From the NCBI RefSeq assembly GCF_000296215.2, contig NZ_CP013949.1:7123501-7187500 (forward strand): 64,000 nt of DNA, given 5' to 3'. This document shows positions 9,520 to 17,658 of this stretch, one piece after another. A program made the position numbers and the translations under genes. Source of the stretch: Bradyrhizobium sp. CCGE-LA001 (GTDB lineage: Bacteria; Pseudomonadota; Alphaproteobacteria; Rhizobiales; Xanthobacteraceae). The first letter of the stretch is position 1; the number at the start of each line of letters is the position of its first letter. A model generated the notes under the pieces. The model had not been told where the DNA came from, ran no database searches, and saw only the letters and a list, made by a program, of their open reading frames with translations.

Positions 9520-10551
9520 ATGATACCTGCCATGCCGTCTGGCACTTCCCGCTCCATGGATATCGAGTACACCAAACTGTCCTCGCCCAGCGTCTTCCTG
9601 GTGCGGATGCTGGTCTTCCTGGTGCTGTGCGCGCTGGTGGGCGTGGTGCTCTACAAGCAGATCATCCAGGCCTTCTTCGCCAATCCCGGACTGAACGCCC
9701 TGATCGGCGGCGTGCTGTTCATCGGCATCATCCTGGCCTTCCGCCAGGTGATCCGACTCTACCCTGAAGTGTCCTGGGTCAACAATTTCCGCATCGCCGA
9801 TCCCGGCCTCGCGCCGTCCCGGCATCCGAAGCTCTTGGCGCCGATGGCGGCGATCCTCGGCGGCGAGCGCTCGGGGCGGATGACCATCACCCAGACCACC
9901 ATGCGGCACCTGCTCGATTCGATCGCGACGCGCCTGGACGAAGCCCGCGACATCTCCCGCTACATGACCGGCCTTTTGGTCTTCCTGGGCCTGCTCGGCA
10001 CGTTCTGGGGCCTGATCGAGACGGTCGGCTCGGTCGGCAAGGTGATCGACGGGCTCAAGGTCGGGGGCGATTCCGGCGCGCTGTTCGACACGCTCAAGGA
10101 GGGCCTCGCCGCCCCGCTCAGCGGCATGGGCATCTCGTTCTCGAGCTCCCTGTTCGGCCTCGCCGGCTCGCTGATCCTCGGCTTTCTCGACCTGCAATCG
10201 AGCCAGGCCCAGAACCGCTTCTACACCGACCTGGAAGACTGGCTCGCCACCACCGTGCGCGAATATGGCAGCGGCGAGCTGGCGGTCGCCCCCGCCGTCG
10301 CCGGCGGCGGTGTGGCCAGCGGCGAGCTGCAGGCCGTGGTCGAACGCTTGCGCTCCGTGCTCGAAGAAGGCAGCGGCAGCCGCGGCACCACCGCGGCGAT
10401 GGCGAGCCTTGCCGAAGCCATCCAGGCGCTGGTCTCGCATATGCGCACCGAGCAGCAGATGATTCGCGAATGGGCCGACGGCCAGGGCGAGCAGAACCGC
10501 GAGATCCGGCGGCTGCTGGAGCGGATCGCGCGCCAGCCGGAGAAGAGTTGA
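9520..10551 (+). CDS. MotA/TolQ/ExbB-type proton channel protein (non-flagellar)
   Basis: A 343-residue inner-membrane protein. Two hydrophobic helices lie near residues 22-45 and 55-75, and two more in YMTGLLVFLGLLGTFWGLI (about 147) and the SSSLFGLAGSLILGFLDL region (about 205-225), the pattern of MotA/TolQ/ExbB stators. The glycine-rich LLGTFWGL segment is the family signature. A roughly 100-residue helical cytoplasmic tail follows. Start: ATG 9520; ATGs at 9532 and 9556 are also possible. The next gene encodes an OmpA-domain partner, so together they resemble a proton-driven 5:2 motor. There are no tonB, tolA, pal or flagellar genes nearby. Confidence 0.85.
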   Translation: MIPAMPSGTSRSMDIEYTKLSSPSVFLVRMLVFLVLCALVGVVLYKQIIQAFFANPGLNALIGGVLFIGIILAFRQVIRLYPEVSWVNNFRIADPGLAPSRHPKLLAPMAAILGGERSGRMTITQTTMRHLLDSIATRLDEARDISRYMTGLLVFLGLLGTFWGLIETVGSVGKVIDGLKVGGDSGALFDTLKEGLAAPLSGMGISFSSSLFGLAGSLILGFLDLQSSQAQNRFYTDLEDWLATTVREYGSGELAVAPAVAGGGVASGELQAVVERLRSVLEEGSGSRGTTAAMASLAEAIQALVSHMRTEQQMIREWADGQGEQNREIRRLLERIARQPEKS

Positions 10552-10555
10552 GAAG

Positions 10556-10685
10556 GTATCGTGCCCCGGACGCGACGCAGCAAGAAATGCTGCGTCGCTG
10601 AGCCGGGGCCCATCCGAGAGAGACGCTAGGTCCCGGCTCTGCGCAGCAGCGTTTCACGCTGCTAGCCGCGTCCGGGACACGAGAG
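10556..10685. repeat. Type A dispersed palindromic element, copy 1
   Basis: About 130 bp with outer arms GTGCCCCGGACGCG and CGCGTCCGGGACAC and inner arms around AGCCGGGGCC and GGTCCCGGCTCTGCGCAGCA. Related copies lie at 16050-16197 and 27132-27243. This copy occupies the whole gap between the ExbB-like and OmpA-like genes. Confidence 0.8.
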
Positions 10686-10700
10686 TGGAGAGTGACGACA

Positions 10701-11729
10701 ATGGCTCTAGCCCGCGCCCGCCGCAGCGAAGGCGGCCTCAACTACTGGCCCGGCTTCGTCGACGCGCTGTCGACGTTGGTGCTGTCGATCGTGTTCCTGC
10801 TGTCGGTCTTCCTGGTGGTGCAGTTCTTCCTGTCGCAGGAGGTCACCGGCAAGGACAAGGCGCTGGAGCAGCTCAACGCCAAGATCGCGCAGCTCAACGA
10901 GCTGCTGTCGCTGGAGAAGCTCGGCAAGCTCACGCTCGACGATCAGGTCTCGTCGCTGAAGGCCGGGCTCGCCTCGGCAGAGAGCGAGCGCGACCGCATC
11001 AAGGGCCTCTATGACGGCTTGGCTGCCGCGGGCAATGACGCGCAAGGCAAGACCTCCGAACTCGGCAAGGCGCTGGATTCGGAGAAAGCCGTCTCGGCGC
11101 GGGCGCTGGCGCAGATCGAGGTGCTGAACCAGCAGATCAGCGCGCTGCGCCGGCAACTGGCCGCGCTGGAAGAGGCGCTCGACGCCTCCGAGAAGCGCGA
11201 CAAGGAATCGCAGAACCGCATCGCCGATCTCGGCTCCCGCCTCAACGTCGCACTGGCGCAGCGCGTGCAGGAATTGTCGCGCTACCGCTCGGAGTTCTTC
11301 GGCCGGCTGCGCGCCATCCTCGGCAACCGACCCGACATCCGCATCGTCGGCGACCGCTTCGTGTTCCAGTCCGAAGTGTTCTTCGACACCGGACAGGCGG
11401 TGCTTCTGCCCGAGGGCCGCGCCGAGCTCGACACCCTGGCGACCGCGCTGATCGAGCTCGACAAGAAGATCCCGAGCGACATCCCGTGGGTGCTGCGCGT
11501 CGACGGCCACACCGACGTGCGGCCGGTCACCGGGTTGAACTTCAAGTCGAACTGGGACCTGTCCGCCGCGCGCTCGATTTCGGTGGTGCAGTATCTGGTC
11601 TCGCTCGGCGTGCCCGCCCAGCGCCTTGTCGCCGCCGGCTTCGGCGAATTCCAGCCGCTCGACACCGGCAACACGGAAGAGGCCTACAAACGCAACCGCC
11701 GCATCGAGCTGAAGCTGACGGAGCGGTAG
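10701..11729 (+). CDS. OmpA/MotB-like peptidoglycan-binding partner
   Basis: A roughly 342-residue protein with one N-terminal transmembrane helix (about residues 22-42, LSTLVLSIVFLLSVFLVVQF), a long coiled coil (about 50-190, rich in Leu/Glu/Lys/Ala) and a C-terminal OmpA peptidoglycan-binding domain. The OmpA signature is RVDGHTDVRPV followed later by RLVAAGFGEFQPL and NRRIELKL. The topology is that of MotB/ZorB-type stator B subunits. I prefer ATG 10701, 10 nt after GGAG; the GTG at 10692 lies too close to that site. It pairs with the preceding proton-channel gene. Confidence 0.87.
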   Translation: MALARARRSEGGLNYWPGFVDALSTLVLSIVFLLSVFLVVQFFLSQEVTGKDKALEQLNAKIAQLNELLSLEKLGKLTLDDQVSSLKAGLASAESERDRIKGLYDGLAAAGNDAQGKTSELGKALDSEKAVSARALAQIEVLNQQISALRRQLAALEEALDASEKRDKESQNRIADLGSRLNVALAQRVQELSRYRSEFFGRLRAILGNRPDIRIVGDRFVFQSEVFFDTGQAVLLPEGRAELDTLATALIELDKKIPSDIPWVLRVDGHTDVRPVTGLNFKSNWDLSAARSISVVQYLVSLGVPAQRLVAAGFGEFQPLDTGNTEEAYKRNRRIELKLTER

Positions 11730-11751
11730 TGGCGTCAGATGCACCACAGCT

Positions 11752-11836
11752 CGTCATTGCCGGGCTTGACCCGGCAATCTATCAAGACGGATTCTTTCGA
11801 AGTGGATGGATGGCCGGGTCAAGCCCGGCCGTGACG
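11752..11836. repeat. Dispersed palindrome, type C-like
   Basis: Two hairpins back to back: GCCGGGCTTGACCCGGCA at the left and GGCCGGGTCAAGCCCGGCC at the right, flanked by GTCATT and GTGAC. It separates the OmpA-like gene from the GNAT gene. It belongs with the type C copies at 12604, 30415 and 33789. Confidence 0.65.
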
Positions 11837-11847
11837 AGTATAGCCCG

Positions 11848-12288
11848 ATGATCCACCTCCGCCCCTATCGCGTCGAGGACGAGGCCGCCGCGATCGCGCT
11901 CTGGCATCGCAGCTGGCAGCAGGCCTATCCGCAGATCGACTTCGCGGCGCGGCTGGAATGGTGGCGCGAACGCTGGCGCAAGGACCTCGTGCCGAAGGCG
12001 TCGATCGTCGTCGCCGAACAGGATGACGTCCTCACCGGCTTCGTCACCATCGACCGCGACGGCCATCTCGACCAGCTCGTGGTCGATCCCGCTCATTGGG
12101 GCTCGGATGCCGCAAGGCGGCTGGTGGACGAGGCCAAGCGGCTGTCGCCATCGGGCGTCACGCTGCTCGTCAACAAGGACAATTCCCGCGCCATCCGCTT
12201 CTACGAGCGCAACGGGTTCGTTCATGCCGGCGACGACGTCAACCCGACCTCGGGCCGGCCGGTGCTGAAGATGCAATGGCGGGCGTGA
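11848..12288 (+). CDS. GNAT-family N-acetyltransferase
   Basis: A 146-residue acyl-CoA-dependent acetyltransferase. The start MIHLRPYRVEDEAAAIALW is the typical GNAT opening. Motif A appears as LDQLVVDPAHWGSDAARRLVDEA (split around residues 70-95), though the usual Q/RxxGxG/A loop reads WGSDAA; motif B covers NKDNSRAIRFYERNGF. The acceptor substrate is unknown. The frame is open further upstream to 11806, but that would start inside the repeat. Confidence 0.85.
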   Translation: MIHLRPYRVEDEAAAIALWHRSWQQAYPQIDFAARLEWWRERWRKDLVPKASIVVAEQDDVLTGFVTIDRDGHLDQLVVDPAHWGSDAARRLVDEAKRLSPSGVTLLVNKDNSRAIRFYERNGFVHAGDDVNPTSGRPVLKMQWRA

Positions 12289-12367
12289 AGCACGTCACAT
12301 CGGGATCCCCGGACGTCCGTTGGTCGTTGTCGCCAGAGCAGCGATCACAAGCAGATGGAGACGATCG

Positions 12368-12568
12368 ATGCAGCTGCGCGATCTCGCCAAGGGTTCCTCG
12401 GTCTTTGTCGGCGTGATCATCGCCTTCTATGTGTCGACGGCATATGTCGACCGGCGCTTTGCGCCGCAGCTCGCTACGAACGGTCCTGCAGCCTGCGTCG
12501 GCGAGGACGGCAGCTGGAAGAATTGGCTGTGGCCGAACGTGCCGGCGCTCTCACCGAAGTGCGAATAG
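12368..12568 (+). CDS. Small single-helix membrane protein, unknown
   Basis: A 66-residue protein with one likely transmembrane helix near the start (SSVFVGVIIAFYVSTAYV) and a short exported or cytoplasmic tail with two cysteines (AACVGEDGSW, and a C-terminal SPKCE). GGAG ends 7 nt before this ATG, which favours it over the earlier start at 12320. I do not recognise the family. The two cysteines and Trp-rich stretch (WKNWLWP) suggest a periplasmic tail held by a disulfide, which is inference. Confidence 0.6.
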   Translation: MQLRDLAKGSSVFVGVIIAFYVSTAYVDRRFAPQLATNGPAACVGEDGSWKNWLWPNVPALSPKCE

Positions 12569-12603
12569 CATCCGTACGCGAAGCTTCCGCCACAATCTCA
12601 ACT

Positions 12604-12702
12604 GTCATTCCCCGCGAAGGCGGGGAATCCAGTACGCCGCAGCTTCTCGATTGGTCACGACTGGCTCGGAGTACTGGATCGCCCGCCTGCGCGGGCGATG
12701 AC
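12604..12702. repeat. Dispersed palindrome, type C
   Basis: Left hairpin CCCCGCGAAGGCGGGG, then AATCCAGTA, a variable middle, TACTGGATC and a right hairpin CGCCCGCCTGCGCGGGCG, bounded by GTCATT and GATGAC. It lies between the small membrane protein and the ABC exporter, whose 3' ends converge, so it could terminate both. Confidence 0.75.
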
Positions 12703-12732
12703 GCCGTCGTTGTGGCGACAATCGAAGCCCTC

Positions 12733-14583
<1,851 letters not shown>

Positions 14584-14689
14584 GAGATCCGACCCATTGC
14601 ATTCGTTAGCTCCCAATAGGCCGGTGCAACAGGAGTGGCAAATCCGGGAAGTCCCTTAGGGGGGCGCCCGGTTCGGCGCGCGCTATGGC

Positions 14690-14718
14690 TTGTTTTACAG
14701 GGGTTCGTGAGGTATAGA
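14690..14718 (+). promoter_or_regulatory. Putative sigma-70 promoter of rpmE
   Basis: TTGTTT and TATAGA are separated by exactly 17 nt and point at rpmE. The expected transcript start near 14725 gives a leader of about 55 nt that contains the palindrome GGCGCCGGGGCGCC (14755-14768) just before the ribosome binding site GAGGA. Both are visible in the sequence; promoter activity is inferred. Confidence 0.5.
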
Positions 14719-14779
14719 GCCGGCCAAATCCGTCATTCGCTAGCCACCCAGAAAGGCGCCGGGGCGCCGAGGAATTGTC

Positions 14780-15007
14780 ATGAAAGCCGAAATTCACCCG
14801 AATTATCATACGATTAAGGTCGTCATGACCGACGGAACCGAGTACCTGACCCGCTCCACCTGGGGCAAGGAAGGCGACACGCTGAACCTCGACATCGACC
14901 CGAAATCGCACCCGGCCTGGACCGGCGGCAACGCCCAGATCATGGACCGCGGCGGCCGCGTCTCGCGCTTCCAGAAGAAGTTTTCGGGCTTTCTCAAAAA
15001 GGATTGA
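14780..15007 (+). CDS. rpmE: 50S ribosomal protein L31
   Basis: A 75-residue bL31. The opening MKAEIHPNYHTIKVVMTDG, the central WGKEGDTLNLDID and SHPAWTGG segments are those of alphaproteobacterial L31. It contains no cysteine, so it is the zinc-free form. It stands alone between a sigma-70-like promoter and a strong intrinsic terminator. The small GC-rich hairpin just before the start codon could affect translation, which is inference. Confidence 0.96.
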   Translation: MKAEIHPNYHTIKVVMTDGTEYLTRSTWGKEGDTLNLDIDPKSHPAWTGGNAQIMDRGGRVSRFQKKFSGFLKKD

Positions 15008-15028
15008 TCCGGCTGCAAGGCCGCGACG

Positions 15029-15060
15029 AAAAACGCCCCTGGGAGACCAGGGGCGTTTTT
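15029..15060 (+). terminator. Intrinsic terminator of rpmE
   Basis: A perfect 12-bp stem (AAACGCCCCTGG with CCAGGGGCGTTT) around a GAGA tetraloop, ending in a T run, 24 nt after the rpmE stop codon. Confidence 0.9.
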
Positions 15061-15067
15061 GTTTGCC

Positions 15068-15165
15068 GTCATTCGGGACGCGCCTTTTGGCGCGGGCCCG
15101 GAATCCATACTCCCGATCCTGGTTATGGATTCCGGGCTCGCGACTTTGTCGCGCCCCGGAATGAC
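15068..15165. repeat. Dispersed palindrome, type B
   Basis: Outer arms GTCATTCGGGACGCGCC and GCGCCCCGGAATGAC with inner arms GGCCCGGAATCCATA and TATGGATTCCGGGCTC. It fills the gap between rpmE and rcdA. Related elements lie at 3521-3560 (short form) and 36551-36643. Confidence 0.75.
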
Positions 15166-15183
15166 GGTGTGATTGTCGATGGC

Positions 15184-15693
15184 CTACCGCTCGAACGCGG
15201 CCTTCAGCGCGTTGAGGTGCGGCACCAGCGGGTTGCCGATCGCGACGTGCTCGGCCGGTGGGGTGTGGATGGTGGTGTCGAGGCGACGCACGCGGGTCTG
15301 CAGGCTCATCGAGCGATGGATCAGATCCTGGAGCTGCGCGGGCAGCTTCTCGATGGTGTCGGCGGGGCCCGGATCGGCGGCGGTGAGCTTGACCTTGGTC
15401 TTCTCGCGGTTGGCCTGGCTCAGCGTCATCTCGCCTTCCTTCACCGCGCGGTGCAGCAGCAGCCACGAAGCGAGCTGCATCAGGCGCGTGGTGAGGCGCA
15501 TGCTCTCGGTCGCATAGGTCAGGCTGACGGCGCGGTCGAGCGCCTTGGCTTCGGTGCGGCCGGCGCCGTCGAGATAGGCGGCGGTCTCCTCGACGAGGTC
15601 CATACCCTCGCGGAACAGGACGCCGAACGCCGCAGAATTGGTGAACCGCTCGCTGAGTTGAACGAGAGCGCCGTCGGCCTGCAAACGTTCCAT
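15184..15693 (-). CDS. rcdA: DUF1465 protein, probable regulator of CtrA degradation RcdA
   Basis: A 169-residue helical protein of the DUF1465 family, to which Caulobacter RcdA belongs. RcdA is a ClpXP adaptor that helps deliver CtrA for proteolysis at the G1-S transition. Conserved stretches include ETAAYLDGAGRTEAKAL (about residue 35), YATESMRLTTRLMQLASWLL (about 60-80) and the acidic/basic EGEMTLSQANREKTKVKL (about 88-105). It has no transmembrane segment. The assignment rests on family resemblance; the cell-cycle role is known for Caulobacter and inferred here. Confidence 0.7.
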   Translation of the reverse strand: MERLQADGALVQLSERFTNSAAFGVLFREGMDLVEETAAYLDGAGRTEAKALDRAVSLTYATESMRLTTRLMQLASWLLLHRAVKEGEMTLSQANREKTKVKLTAADPGPADTIEKLPAQLQDLIHRSMSLQTRVRRLDTTIHTPPAEHVAIGNPLVPHLNALKAAFER

Positions 15694-15864
15694 GGTTAAC
15701 GCCCCTTACGCAACTGTTTGACTGTCCGGCTTGGCGCCGGCTTATGATGAACAAATCATTGCGCGGGCAAGACGCGGAGTCCAGTGACAAGCGCGGATAT
15801 GGTTTCCGCGGGTCATTCCTCGGAATGCAACCGGGATAAGACGCCGAATGTGGGAGCAGACGCC

Positions 15865-15985
15865 AAAAAAAGAGCCGCCGGAGACCGGCGGCTTTGAAAG
15901 TTGATAACAGGGAGGCGTCAAACAGAGTGGACAGGAGCCACTCGGTGTCCAAACGAGGACAGCGCCAGTCATAAACCCGAAAGCT
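15865..15985 (-). ncRNA. Candidate trans-acting small RNA (three hairpins, anti-SD loops)
   Basis: Read on the minus strand, this roughly 105-120 nt stretch folds as: stem TGTCC/GGACA (15957-15961 with 15946-15950, loop TCGTTT); stem GAGTGG/CCACTC (15938-15943 with 15925-15930, loop CTCCTGT); a single-stranded linker holding GCCTCCC; then an 8-bp GC stem (15874-15881 with 15885-15892) and seven T residues, a classic intrinsic terminator. No gene lies upstream to account for that terminator: the next ORF on this strand ends at 16201. Exposed CUCCU and CCUCCC motifs in loop and linker are typical of alphaproteobacterial sRNAs that pair with ribosome binding sites. The 5' end is not fixed; TTTACC and GTTTAT 17 nt apart upstream are a weak promoter match. 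Confidence 0.55.
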
Positions 15986-16049
15986 TAATCGACGGTAAAC
16001 GAGCTAAATTTTTGAGAGTTCGTTAGCCATGTCGGCCAGTGGCCGATCT

Positions 16050-16197
16050 AAGGTATCGTGCCCCGGACGCGGTGCGGCGCGAAGTGCTGCACTGCTGAGC
16101 CGGGGCCTAGAACCTTTTGGCCGAGGTGTTTGGAGAGGCATGGGTCCCGGCTCTGCGGAGCAGCGCTACGCGCTGCACCGCGTCCGGGACACGAGAG
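16050..16197. repeat. Type A dispersed palindromic element, copy 2
   Basis: Starts with AAGGTATCGTGCCCCGGACG, the same junction as at 10553, and ends CGCGTCCGGGACACGAGAG. With the small-RNA candidate it accounts for most of the 507-bp gene-free stretch from 15694 to 16200; I see nothing else coding there. Confidence 0.8.
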
Positions 16198-16200
16198 TTC

Positions 16201-16392
16201 CTACTTCTTGAAAAAGCTATCCGCCGCATCGCGCGAAGCGCGCTTCCTGGTGGCGGCTTCTTCCAGTCGTGCGATCTCGGTCTTGAGCAGGGTCACGCGC
16301 TCGGTCAGTTCCTCCACCGACAACAGTGAGAGATCCTGTCCGATCTCATGGCTGATCTTCTTGCGCGGGCGGTCGTCGTCTTCCGTCGGCAT
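16201..16392 (-). CDS. DUF1192 small protein
   Basis: A 63-residue charged protein of the DUF1192 family. The core LSLLSVEELTERVTLLKTEIARLEEA (in two heptad-like halves, about residues 20-46) predicts a short coiled coil. AGGAGG lies 7 nt before this ATG, which decides the start over the one at 16422. The function is unknown; the family is common in Rhizobiales. Confidence 0.8.
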   Translation of the reverse strand: MPTEDDDRPRKKISHEIGQDLSLLSVEELTERVTLLKTEIARLEEAATRKRASRDAADSFFKK

Positions 16393-16506
16393 CCTCGTTC
16401 CTCCTGCGTTCGTGTCCTCCAAACGGACCAGGGCGGTTGCCAGCGTGGACCGCGCTGGCTAAGCAATGGCCTCGTTTCCTCCCGCACCTTTGCTCAAGGA
16501 CACATC

Positions 16507-17505
16507 ATGGACAAGCTGCCCGCGCAAATGACCGTGGTTGCCATCTCCACGCCTGGCGGACCGGAGGTGCTGGTGCCGGAACAACGCGCGGTGCCGCAGC
16601 CCGGGCCTGACGAGATCCTGGTCAAGGTCGAGGCCGCGGGCGTGAACCGGCCCGACGTCGCGCAGCGCTCCGGCGCCTATCCGCCGCCGCCCGGCGCCAG
16701 CGACCTGCCGGGCCTGGAGATCGCGGGCGAAGTGGTGGCAGTCGGCAGCAATGCCAAGCGGCACAAGATCGGCGACAAGGTGATGTCGCTCGTCGCCGGC
16801 GGCGGCTATGCGCAGTACTGCATTGCCCAGGACGCCCAGGCCATGAGCGTGCCGCCGTCGCTCTCGATCAAGGAAGCCGGCGCGTTGCTGGAGACCCTGA
16901 TGACGGTCTGGCACAACGTGTTCGAGCGCGGAGGCCTCAAGGCCGGCGAGACGCTGCTGATCCATGGCGGCTCCTCCGGCATCGGCACCCTCGCGATCCA
17001 GCTTGCCAAAGCGTTCGGTGCGAAGGTGTTCGTCACCGTCGGATCGCAGGACAAGATCGATGCCTGCCTCAAGCTGGGCGCCGACCGCGCCATCAACTAC
17101 AAAACCGAAGACTTCGTCGCCGTGGTCAAGGAAGAGACCAACAAGGCCGGCGTCAATCTGATCCTCGACATGGTCGCCGGCGACTATGTCGACCGCAACT
17201 ATGATGCCGCCGCGGTCGACGGCCGTATCGTGCAGATCGCGACGCTCAATGGCCCCAAGGTCAGCGTCAACATCGCCAAGGTGATGGTGAAGCGCCTCAC
17301 CCATACCGGCTCGACGCTGCGCCCCCGTAGTAATGCAGACAAGGCGGCCATGGTCGCCGCGATCGAACAGAAAGTGATGCCGCTTTTGCGCGAAGGCCGC
17401 ATCAAGCCGCTGATGGACAGCGCTTTCCCGCTGGAAAAGGCAGCCGATGCGCACCGGCGCATGGAAACCAGCGCACATATTGGCAAAATTGTGTTGGAGG
17501 TGTAG
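16507..17505 (+). CDS. NAD(P)H-quinone oxidoreductase (PIG3/QOR type)
   Basis: A 332-residue zinc-independent medium-chain dehydrogenase/reductase. The N-terminal GroES-like domain includes EAAGVNRPDVAQRSGAYPPP; the Rossmann domain has IHGGSSGIGTLAIQLA (about residue 155) for NADPH binding. The pattern matches the PIG3-like quinone oxidoreductase family, which reduces quinones or conjugated carbonyls. No catalytic-zinc cysteine cluster is seen. The ORF is open upstream but ATG 16507 begins the conserved protein. Confidence 0.88.
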   Translation: MDKLPAQMTVVAISTPGGPEVLVPEQRAVPQPGPDEILVKVEAAGVNRPDVAQRSGAYPPPPGASDLPGLEIAGEVVAVGSNAKRHKIGDKVMSLVAGGGYAQYCIAQDAQAMSVPPSLSIKEAGALLETLMTVWHNVFERGGLKAGETLLIHGGSSGIGTLAIQLAKAFGAKVFVTVGSQDKIDACLKLGADRAINYKTEDFVAVVKEETNKAGVNLILDMVAGDYVDRNYDAAAVDGRIVQIATLNGPKVSVNIAKVMVKRLTHTGSTLRPRSNADKAAMVAAIEQKVMPLLREGRIKPLMDSAFPLEKAADAHRRMETSAHIGKIVLEV

Positions 17506-17658
17506 GCCGCCGGCCCACAGGGCCGGGCGGAAAGTCTTTGATTTTCCTCGCTTTCGTGGCATCTATCGCGACGCACCGAACCACGTCCGTTCGGTTTGAA
17601 ATCGCCTCTTAAGAATCGCCTTGCACTCGAAGTTTGCGTCGAACGCGGAGAACTGACC

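Noticed and set aside
9520..11729. A Zorya anti-phage system
   Set aside because: The two motor-like genes match ZorA/ZorB in layout only. There is no ZorC, ZorD or ZorE gene; the neighbours are a methyltransferase and a GNAT enzyme.
15742..15972. A 76-codon minus-strand ORF over the sRNA candidate
   Set aside because: It crosses the terminator hairpin and has no homology or ribosome binding site; the RNA structure explains the region better.
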